From assembly GCA_002329225.1 (NCBI GenBank), contig DCTF01000112.1, positions 9,844 through 16,530 on the forward strand: a DNA stretch of 6,687 nt. The letters are read 5' to 3'. Shown piece by piece: positions 1 through 4,871 of this stretch (position 1 is the first letter of the stretch; the number at the start of each line of letters is the position of its first letter). Source of the DNA: Ruminococcaceae bacterium UBA1447 (GTDB taxonomy: Bacteria > Bacillota > Clostridia > Oscillospirales > Acutalibacteraceae). The position numbers and the translations under genes were made by a program. A model generated the notes under the pieces. That model worked only from the letters and a program-made list of their open reading frames with translations, was not told the origin of the DNA and did not search any database.

Positions 1-246
1 TTTAAGGAGAAATTCGGCTTCTTCCCCGACTATGTTATCGGGGGTTTTCACCTGTGTAACCGTACTTCCGGTCAAGGTGAAAGTCCGGACAACTTAAAAC
101 GGATAGGGTGTATTTTATTGGAGACCGGCGCCGAATATTTTACCGGTCATTGCACCGGTATTGATGCTTATAATATTCTCAAAAGTGTAATGGGAGTAAA
201 AATCGAATATTTATCCACAGGGAGTGTAAAAGCTTTCAAAGATTGA
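1..246 (+). CDS. MBL-fold metallo-hydrolase, C-terminal part (5' end outside window)
   Basis: The plus-strand frame starting at base 1 is open for 81 codons to a TGA at 244-246, so only the C-terminus of the protein is present. The residues include IGGFHL (about 13-18 of the fragment), TGHCTG (about 55-60) and a final KIEYLSTG segment. I recognise this combination from metallo-beta-lactamase-fold hydrolases of the type annotated as 7,8-dihydropterin-6-yl-methyl-4-(beta-D-ribofuranosyl)aminobenzene 5'-phosphate synthase-like proteins. In that family the histidines of GGFHL and GHCTG contribute to the two-metal site; this is family knowledge. The N-terminal HxHxDH motif would lie upstream of the window. 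The substrate cannot be inferred. The gene is separated from the next one by 150 bases holding hairpins and a candidate promoter, so it is probably a separate transcription unit from the ABC importer. Confidence 0.75.
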   Translation, partial: FKEKFGFFPDYVIGGFHLCNRTSGQGESPDNLKRIGCILLETGAEYFTGHCTGIDAYNILKSVMGVKIEYLSTGSVKAFKD

Positions 247-266
247 GTGCTTTTCAACTTTTATCA

Positions 267-295
267 TTGACAAAATAATGCAAATGTTGTAAATT
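267..295 (+). promoter_or_regulatory. candidate sigma-A-type promoter for the ABC importer operon
   Basis: A perfect TTGACA at 267-272 is followed after 17 bases by TAAATT at 290-295, which matches the -10 consensus at four of six positions. Transcription would start near 302, inside the left arm of the 299-331 hairpin, giving a leader of about 95 bases before the start codon at 397. The -35 box and spacing are good but the -10 is mediocre. Placement between a completed gene and the first gene of the operon supports the call. Confidence 0.45.
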
Positions 296-358
296 ATTTG
301 CACTATTCCCTTTTTCAGCGGGAATAGTGCATGTGCCGTTTTAATATGCATTATTTTG
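271..358. repeat. nested perfect inverted repeats in the importer leader
   Basis: The outer arms CAAAATAATGCA (271-282) and TGCATTATTTTG (347-358) are exact 12-base reverse complements. They enclose a second perfect 12-bp inverted repeat (299-310 with 320-331). The element of 88 bases fills most of the gap between the metallo-hydrolase gene and the binding-protein gene. No target-site duplication is visible at its ends. The left outer arm overlaps the candidate promoter spacer, so a transcript starting near 302 would lack it, whereas read-through RNA from the upstream gene could fold the whole structure. Confidence 0.7.
299..331 (+). terminator. perfect 12-bp hairpin; terminator or 5'-leader stem-loop
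   Basis: TGCACTATTCCC (299-310) pairs perfectly with GGGAATAGTGCA (320-331) around a nine-base loop. It lies 52 bases after the stop codon of the metallo-hydrolase gene, a usual place for a terminator. It lacks an immediate T-run: the only T-stretch is TTTT at 339-342, after TGTGCCG. It could instead be a stabilising or regulatory stem at the 5' end of the importer mRNA. The stem itself is certain; its role is not. Confidence 0.45.
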
Positions 359-396
359 CGGTTTTCATGTATAAATAATATGTACGGAGGAAAATT

Positions 397-1359
397 ATGA
401 AAAAGTTTGCGAAAGTATTGGCTGTTGTTATGGCTGTTGCTCTGGTTTTGTCCATGGCCGCATGCAACAACAAGCAGGAGGAAAAAACCTATAATGTCGG
501 TATTCTGCAGTTGGTTCAGCATGAAGCTTTGGATGCGGCGACAAAGGGATTCCGTGACGCCCTGACTCAAAAGCTCGGGGACAAGGTAAAGTTTGACGAA
601 CAAAACGCCCAGGGTGATGCAAATACCTGCACCACTATAGCTAACGGCTTTGTATCGTCAAAGGTTGACCTGATTATGGCAAACGCCACCCCCGCTCTTG
701 TGGCCTGCGCCACCGCCACTGCCGACATCCCGGTTTTGGGCACATCCATAACCGAATACGGCGCCGCTTTGAATCTGGAAAACTTTGACGGCACCGTGGG
801 TACAAATGTATCCGGCACTTCAGACCTTGCTCCTTTGGATAAGCAGGCTGAAATGATTAAAGAATTCTTCCCCGAAGCAAAGAAAGTAGGCCTTATCTAT
901 TGCACGGCGGAAGCCAATTCGATTTATCAGGTAAACACAATTAAAACCCACCTTGAAGAACTCGGTTATGAAGCCAAGCTTTATCCTTTTTCCGACTCCA
1001 ACGACTTGGCTGCGGTTACCACGAACGCCACAAAAGAAGTCGATGTAATTTACGTTCCCACCGACAACACCGTCGCATCCAACGCCGGTATTGTGGACAA
1101 TATTTGCGCTCCGGCAAAGATTCCCGTGTTCGCCGGTGAAGAGGGCGCTTGCAAAGGCTGCGGCTTGGCCACCCTTTCCATCGACTACTATGATTTGGGC
1201 TACGCAACGGGCATTATGGCCTATAAGGTTCTTACAGGTGAAAGCAAGATTTCCGAAATGCCCATTGAATACGCGCCGGACTTCACCAATAAATATGTTC
1301 CCGAAAGATTCAAGGCCTTCAATCTTGAAGCTCCGGAAGGCTATGTGGCTATCAGCTGA
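397..1359 (+). CDS. ABC importer substrate-binding lipoprotein (TrpX-like, ABC_sub_bind family)
   Basis: The product is a 320-residue extracellular solute-binding lipoprotein that would deliver substrate to the permease encoded next. Residues 1-22 form a lipoprotein signal peptide: MKK, a hydrophobic stretch, then MAAC with Cys23 as the predicted lipidation site. The mature protein starts with a charged linker and the family opening VGILQLVQHEALDAATKGF (34-52). It continues through SDLAPLDKQ (142-150), YVPTDNTVAS (219-228) and PVFAGEEGACKGCGLATLSI (243-262), a layout typical of the PF04392/COG2984 family. Characterised relatives include streptococcal TrpX and a Clostridioides difficile tyrosine-binding lipoprotein, so an aromatic amino acid is plausible, but the sequence does not prove it. 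GGAGG at 386-390 lies six bases before the ATG and fixes the start. Length is normal for the family, and a strong hairpin follows at 1396-1435. Confidence 0.9.
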   Translation: MKKFAKVLAVVMAVALVLSMAACNNKQEEKTYNVGILQLVQHEALDAATKGFRDALTQKLGDKVKFDEQNAQGDANTCTTIANGFVSSKVDLIMANATPALVACATATADIPVLGTSITEYGAALNLENFDGTVGTNVSGTSDLAPLDKQAEMIKEFFPEAKKVGLIYCTAEANSIYQVNTIKTHLEELGYEAKLYPFSDSNDLAAVTTNATKEVDVIYVPTDNTVASNAGIVDNICAPAKIPVFAGEEGACKGCGLATLSIDYYDLGYATGIMAYKVLTGESKISEMPIEYAPDFTNKYVPERFKAFNLEAPEGYVAIS

Positions 1360-1395
1360 TTGGTTGAATCGGGCAATTTACACCTGAAAAACTTG

Positions 1396-1435
1396 AGGTC
1401 TGAATTGCTGCGGCTTAATGCGGCAATTCAGACCT
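1396..1435 (+). other. 16-bp intercistronic hairpin after the binding-protein gene
   Basis: Left arm 1396-1411 pairs with right arm 1420-1435 through 16 base pairs, one of them a G-U wobble, around the eight-base loop GGCTTAAT. It starts 36 bases after the binding-protein stop and ends 72 bases before the permease start. No T-run follows, so it is not a standard intrinsic terminator. Stems in this position of importer operons commonly protect the upstream mRNA from 3' exonucleases, so the binding protein accumulates above the permease and ATPase. That role is inferred here; the pairing is directly visible. Confidence 0.7.
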
Positions 1436-1495
1436 GTTGTAATAAGAGTGTTAAACGAGGTATGCGGAAAGACGGATACATTGCCGCAATCATTT

Positions 1496-1500
1496 AGGAG
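1496..1500 (+). promoter_or_regulatory. ribosome binding site that sets the permease start
   Basis: AGGAG at 1496-1500 lies seven bases before the ATG at 1508. The same frame is open further upstream to an ATG at 1418, but that codon is inside the 1396-1435 hairpin, has no ribosome binding site and would add 30 residues unlike the family. The 1508 start is therefore preferred. Confidence 0.85.
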
Positions 1501-1507
1501 AAAGACC

Positions 1508-2458
1508 ATGGATCTGAGTTTTTTAAATCTTCTTGGCCAACTTCCCGGCGCCGTATCTCAGGGTTTAATATGGGGTATAATGGCCGTCGGAGTTTATTTG
1601 ACCTACAAGATTTTAGATATGGCGGACTTAACGGTGGACGGCTCATTTTGCACGGGCGGCGCCGTATGCGTCATATTGATACTAAAGGGTCAAAATGTGC
1701 TAGTGGCCTTGCTTTTTGCTTTTTTGGCAGGGATGCTTGCGGGCTTTGTAACCGGCGTTTTCCATATCTCTTTCGGAATCTCCCCCATCCTTGCCGGGAT
1801 TTTAACACAAATAGGCCTTTGGTCCGTGAATCTGGCTATTATGGGCAGGGCAAATCAGGCTATAAACGTCAATAATTACCGCCTGCTTGTTTCTCTCAGA
1901 TACCTTCAGGAGGCTATCAAAGGGGACAAGCCTTTTTATTGGTCGCCGATTATAGTGGTGGGGCTGATAAATATTGTAATAATCGCAGCCCTTTACTGGT
2001 TTTTCGGTACGGAAATGGGCTGTGGCATAAGAGCCACCGGCAACAACCTTAATATGGCAAGGGCTCAGGGTATAAATACCGATTTTAACAAAATGTTGGG
2101 TCTTATGCTCTCCAACGGCCTTGTTGCTTTTTCCGGCGGAATATTGGCCCAGTATCAAAGTTTTGCGGATATCAATATGGGGCGGGGAGCCATTGTTATA
2201 GGTCTTGCCGCCGTTATAATAGGCGAGGTCATTTTCGGTAAAATTTTCAAAAACTTTGCTTTACGTCTTTTGGGCGTCGTATTAGGCGCAGTGGTGTATT
2301 ATGTGGTTATCCAGACCGTTCTCTGGCTCAAACTTGACCCGAACTATCTGAAACTCCTCACTGCCGTAGTGGTGGCGGTTTTCCTGGCCGTACCTCATTG
2401 GAAGGAAAAAATAGCCAATAAGAGGCAAATCCGGAAAGGAGATGCCGAAAATGCTTGA
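1508..2458 (+). CDS. ABC importer permease (TrpY-like, COG4120 type)
   Basis: The product is a 316-residue polytopic membrane protein forming the translocation channel of the importer. From the ATG at 1508 it begins MDLSFLNLLGQL. The characteristic segment YLTYKILDMADLTVDGSF (30-47) follows, with hydrophobic stretches at about 15-33, 65-84, 90-110, 146-165, 196-215, 228-246, 255-274 and 281-297. The polar segment GCGIRATGNNLNMARAQGIN (171-190) matches the cytoplasmic coupling loop that contacts the ATPase in branched-chain-amino-acid-type permeases. DINMGRGAIVIGLAAVIIGE (221-240) is another family block. The basic C-terminus lies in the cytoplasm by the positive-inside rule. Its last codons overlap the ATPase gene by eight bases, which points to translational coupling and a shared transcript. 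Length fits this family. The substrate cannot be read from the permease. Confidence 0.9.
   Translation: MDLSFLNLLGQLPGAVSQGLIWGIMAVGVYLTYKILDMADLTVDGSFCTGGAVCVILILKGQNVLVALLFAFLAGMLAGFVTGVFHISFGISPILAGILTQIGLWSVNLAIMGRANQAINVNNYRLLVSLRYLQEAIKGDKPFYWSPIIVVGLINIVIIAALYWFFGTEMGCGIRATGNNLNMARAQGINTDFNKMLGLMLSNGLVAFSGGILAQYQSFADINMGRGAIVIGLAAVIIGEVIFGKIFKNFALRLLGVVLGAVVYYVVIQTVLWLKLDPNYLKLLTAVVVAVFLAVPHWKEKIANKRQIRKGDAENA
2435..2441 (+). promoter_or_regulatory. ribosome binding site that sets the ATPase start
   Basis: AAAGGAG at 2435-2441 is nine bases before the ATG at 2451. The in-frame ATG at 2442 directly abuts this site with no spacing, so it is unlikely to be used. The site lies inside the permease coding sequence, consistent with coupled translation of the two genes. 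Confidence 0.8.
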
Positions 2459-3245
2459 GATTGTAAACATAAAAAAGATTTTTAACCGTAACACGGTAAA
2501 TGAAAATGTGGCGCTGAACGGCCTTTCCCTCACCATTTCCGAAGGGGAGTTTGTAACGGTTATCGGCGGCAACGGAGCGGGCAAATCCACGATGCTCAAT
2601 GCCATTGCCGGTGTATACTCCACCGACGGAGGGAGAATTATAATCGACGGTTCCGATGTGACTCCCTTGCCCGAACACAAAAGGGCGGCTTTTATCGGAC
2701 GGGTATTTCAGGACCCCATGATGGGTACAGCGGCGAACATGGGGATTGAAGAAAACCTGGCCCTCGCCCTGCGCAGAGGAAAAAAACGCGGGTTAAGTTG
2801 GGGTATAAGAGCAAGCGAACGCAAGGAATACTACCGTCTGTTGGAAGAGTTGGATTTAGGGCTGGAACACAGACTAACCGCAAAAGTCGGACTGCTTTCC
2901 GGCGGGCAAAGACAAGCCCTTACCCTGCTTATGGCAACACTTAAAAGACCCAAGCTTTTGCTTTTGGACGAACATACAGCGGCTTTAGATCCCAAAACCG
3001 CTCCGAAGGTTCTGGACATAACCAAAACAATTGTTGAAAAGGACAACCTGACAACCCTTATGATTACCCACAATATGAGGGATGCCATTGCCATGGGCGA
3101 CCGTTTGGTTATGCTTTATGCCGGTCGGGTTGTTCTGGACATCAAGGGCGAAGAAAAAAAGAACCTGACGGTGGAAAAACTTCTCCATATGTTCAGTTCC
3201 GCAAGCGGTTCCGACGAGGCGGACGACAAACTGCTGTTGACTTAA
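2451..3245 (+). CDS. ABC importer ATP-binding protein (TrpZ-like, COG1101 type)
   Basis: The product is a 264-residue cytoplasmic ATPase that powers the importer encoded by the two preceding genes. All nucleotide-binding motifs are intact: Walker A GGNGAGKST (39-47), Q-loop VFQDP with Gln87, signature LSGGQ (149-153), Walker B LLLLDEHTAALD (169-180) with catalytic Glu174, and the H-loop His207. The DEHTAALDPKTA stretch is typical of the ATPase found with TrpX-type binding proteins, rather than of the LivF/LivG branch. The ATG at 2451 is chosen for its spacing from AAAGGAG; an ATG at 2442 would add only three residues. The gene overlaps the permease by eight bases and is the last gene of the operon. 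The C-terminus after about residue 247 is polar and acidic and carries no recognisable domain. Confidence 0.92.
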   Translation: MLEIVNIKKIFNRNTVNENVALNGLSLTISEGEFVTVIGGNGAGKSTMLNAIAGVYSTDGGRIIIDGSDVTPLPEHKRAAFIGRVFQDPMMGTAANMGIEENLALALRRGKKRGLSWGIRASERKEYYRLLEELDLGLEHRLTAKVGLLSGGQRQALTLLMATLKRPKLLLLDEHTAALDPKTAPKVLDITKTIVEKDNLTTLMITHNMRDAIAMGDRLVMLYAGRVVLDIKGEEKKNLTVEKLLHMFSSASGSDEADDKLLLT

Positions 3246-3253
3246 TTGCTTAT

Positions 3254-3278
3254 GCGGCAATAAGGTAACTTAAGCCGC
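3254..3278. other. weak hairpin with GUAA tetraloop between convergent genes
   Basis: GCGGC (3254-3258) pairs with GCCGC (3274-3278). After a small internal loop, TAAG (3261-3264) pairs with CTTA (3269-3272), closing on GTAA, a GNRA-type tetraloop. It begins nine bases after the ATPase stop. No T-run follows on either strand, so it is at best a weak mRNA 3'-end structure. The rest of the 100-base gap up to 3345 holds nothing I can identify. Confidence 0.4.
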
Positions 3279-3345
3279 TAAAATTGAAAAGTTGCCCAAC
3301 CGGATATATGTAAAGCAAAAAAAGATTATATGTTGGAGGATATTA

Positions 3346-4620
3346 TCAGTCTTTCAACGCAGTAATCGGAACAACAAACACGCCGTCGCTGCGCATATAT
3401 GCGGCATTTGATAAACCGCAGATTACACATAACACAGATGGTGCAATACCGCTGTTAGCTTCAATAGATTCTTTCAGTTTAATTAGTTTTTCAGCAGCTT
3501 TGTCAATCTGATTTGCACCGAGTTTGATTTCAAATGCACACCATCTGCCGTCTGCAAGTTCTATAACCGCATCAATTTCTCCATTATCATAATCCTGATA
3601 ATGATAAAGCTTTGCATCAAATGAATCGGCATAAATACGCAAATCTCTTTCACAAAGAGCCTCGAATAAAAGGCCGAGGGTTTCCAAGTCGTTTATCAAT
3701 CTGGCCGGAGTTGCTTTGAGTAAAGCGCAAGCAAGGGACGGGTCGGCAAAATGTCTTTTCTCAGCTTGTTTTAAACGAACGGAAGAACGTATATTTGAAG
3801 CAAACGGCGGTTGATTTTCCAATAAGAACAGCCTTGTAAAAATGTCCAGATAAACCGCAATGGTGTCGGTGTCAATATCTTCATCATCTGTTGCTTTAAC
3901 ATCACCTTTTAATGTTTTGTTGGTTGCGGTAGTGCTTTCATTACGGGCAAGAGATTTCAATAACAAATTCATTTTTGCAACATCTCTCTTTATCCCGTCA
4001 ATGCGATATATGTCATCCTCAATTACGGCTTTCAGGTATTCGTTGGGCAAGAGTCCCGCCTTGTCAACAGGAGTATCTATATTTCCCGGCCAACCGCCTC
4101 TGTAAATCAATTCGGTGATTTTGGGCAGGTCAACCTCTCCTGTCATGACCGGTGTCAACTTACCCTCGCACAAATCTTTCAGCGAAACCTTTCCCGAAGA
4201 ATCTCCGGATTCGTATAATGACATAGGTCGCATCCTCAGACGTGCGATTCGGCCTGCGCCGCTGTGCATAATGCCTTTATGGTTTGGCGTTGCAGAGCCT
4301 GTGAGGATATACTGACCTTTCTCGCTTTTCCGGTCAACTTTATGGCGGACTGCATCCCAAAGAGGCGGAACCTCTTGCCATTCGTCAATCAGTCTTGGTG
4401 TTTCGCCTTCAAGTACAAGAGACGGAGACAATTCTGCCAAACTTCTGTTCTGAAAGTTTCCATCCGGGTCGCCGAGCATAAATTTGCTTTTACAGTGATA
4501 TGATGATGTCCATGTTTTACCGCACCATTTTGGCCCCTCAATGCATATAGCTCCGAAGATTGATAAATACTCTTCTATTTTTCTGTCGATAATTCGTGGT
4601 TTATACTCGTTTTTGTTCAT
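3346..4620 (-). CDS. AAA-type ATPase with DUF4143 / PD-(D/E)XK-like C-terminus
   Basis: This 424-residue protein has the layout of the AAA_14-DUF4143 family, widespread in bacteria and archaea and functionally almost uncharacterised. The N-terminal ATPase shows Walker A GPKWCGKT (29-36), Walker B LIDEWQE (77-83), a sensor-1-like ILTGSA (105-110) and an Arg-rich segment ending RMRPMSLYES (129-138). The C-terminal part includes YLDIFTRLFLLENQPPF (257-273), HFADPSLACALL (291-302), GLLFEALCERDLRIYA (316-331) and GEIDAVIEL followed by FEIKLG. Glu320, Asp350, Glu364 and Lys366 would fit a PD-(D/E)XK nuclease-like core; this is inferred. ATG at 4620 is preferred because AAGAGGT lies seven bases upstream. 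A GTG at 4641 would start upstream of the predicted transcript start. The gene stands alone with its own promoter and repeat array. Sampled 60-base lines at 3421, 3781 and 3961 are 35-38% GC against 45-48% in sampled neighbouring genes, but the line at 4321 is 55%, so composition is inconclusive. Confidence 0.88.
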   Translation of the reverse strand: MNKNEYKPRIIDRKIEEYLSIFGAICIEGPKWCGKTWTSSYHCKSKFMLGDPDGNFQNRSLAELSPSLVLEGETPRLIDEWQEVPPLWDAVRHKVDRKSEKGQYILTGSATPNHKGIMHSGAGRIARLRMRPMSLYESGDSSGKVSLKDLCEGKLTPVMTGEVDLPKITELIYRGGWPGNIDTPVDKAGLLPNEYLKAVIEDDIYRIDGIKRDVAKMNLLLKSLARNESTTATNKTLKGDVKATDDEDIDTDTIAVYLDIFTRLFLLENQPPFASNIRSSVRLKQAEKRHFADPSLACALLKATPARLINDLETLGLLFEALCERDLRIYADSFDAKLYHYQDYDNGEIDAVIELADGRWCAFEIKLGANQIDKAAEKLIKLKESIEANSGIAPSVLCVICGLSNAAYMRSDGVFVVPITALKD

Positions 4621-4627
4621 TTGTCTC

Positions 4628-4634
4628 ACCTCTT
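4628..4634 (-). promoter_or_regulatory. ribosome binding site that sets the AAA ATPase start
   Basis: On the minus strand AAGAGGT (plus-strand 4634 to 4628) is seven bases before the ATG at 4620-4618. It continues into GAGAC, so the minus strand carries AGGTGAGA, an eight-base string also found on the plus strand in repeat unit 5 of the upstream array. Confidence 0.75.
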
Positions 4635-4641
4635 TACGCAC

Positions 4642-4670
4642 ATTTTAACTCAATCGGTGAGATTATGCAA
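4642..4670 (-). promoter_or_regulatory. candidate promoter of the AAA ATPase gene, with operator-like spacer
   Basis: Reading the minus strand, TTGCAT (4670-4665) and TAAAAT (4647-4642) are separated by exactly 17 bases. The -10 matches consensus at five of six positions and the -35 at three. Transcription would begin near 4635, giving a very short leader containing the ribosome binding site. The 17-base spacer contains the 13-bp palindromic core of repeat unit 1 (4652-4664), so a protein bound there would occlude RNA polymerase. Confidence 0.5.
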
Positions 4671-4788
4671 GCACAATCGGTCTGATTTCGCGTTTTCAAT
4701 CGGTCTGATTTCCGGTTTTCAATCGGTCTGATTTTGGTTTTCTAACAGGTGAGATTTTTTCGGAGATAAAAAACTGATTTTGGTAGAT
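4651..4788. repeat. tandem array of six 23-bp units with palindromic cores
   Basis: Units begin at 4651, 4674, 4697, 4720, 4743 and 4766, an exact 23-base period. Units 2-4 carry CAATCGGTCTGATTT, unit 1 has CAATCGGTGAGATT, unit 5 is TAACAGGTGAGATTT, and unit 6 keeps only CTGATTTTGGT in register, shared with unit 4. The core AATCGGTCTGATT is a near-perfect palindrome about its central T: AATC pairs with GATT, then G-T and G-C. The array fills the region just upstream of the AAA ATPase gene, and its first unit lies within the predicted promoter. It resembles a multi-site operator or iteron-type protein-binding array. There are no unique spacers, so it is not a CRISPR array. Confidence 0.85.
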
Positions 4789-4812
4789 TTCTAATCAAGA
4801 TATTTTCTTAAT

Positions 4813-4848
4813 AAAAAAGCGGCCGGAATTAATCCGAGGCCGCTTTTT
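4813..4848 (-). terminator. rho-independent terminator of the ABC exporter gene
   Basis: GCGGCC (4819-4824) pairs with GGCCGC (4838-4843), extended by GGA with TCC inside. The stem is flanked by six A's on the left (4813-4818) and five T's on the right (4844-4848). On the minus strand it therefore ends in a run of six T's, 29 bases after the exporter stop codon. The symmetric A and T flanks would also let it act on the plus strand, insulating the two sides. Confidence 0.9.
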
Positions 4849-4871
4849 CATACCCTTTGATATGCTTTTTC

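Noticed and set aside
346..380. Second promoter with TATAAA at 370-375 close to the binding-protein gene
   Set aside because: The -10-like sequence is good, but no acceptable -35 is found 16-18 bases upstream, and the leader would be extremely short.
247..396. T-box or other riboswitch in the importer leader
   Set aside because: No T-box core sequence or other conserved riboswitch motif is seen. Only simple inverted repeats are present, and the predicted leader of about 95 bases is too short for a full T-box.
211..818. Antisense open frames over the leader and the binding-protein gene
   Set aside because: They run opposite a clear lipoprotein gene, have no ribosome binding sites or recognisable motifs, and their composition follows the real gene on the other strand.
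1418..1507. Upstream ATG extending the permease by 30 residues
   Set aside because: The codon lies within the intercistronic hairpin without a ribosome binding site. The added residues are polar and unlike a permease N-terminus, while 1508 has AGGAG at good spacing.
3310..3345. Intrinsic terminator based on the A-run at 3317-3323
   Set aside because: On the minus strand this gives a T-run after the ATPase stop, but no GC-rich stem precedes it.
4621..4641. GTG start at 4641 for the AAA ATPase gene
   Set aside because: The added seven residues are encoded by the ribosome binding region itself, and the codon would precede the predicted transcription start.
4651..4788. CRISPR-like repeat array
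   Set aside because: Repeats are directly tandem with a 23-base period and no unique spacers of 25-40 bases. No cas genes are present, and the units diverge towards the distal end.
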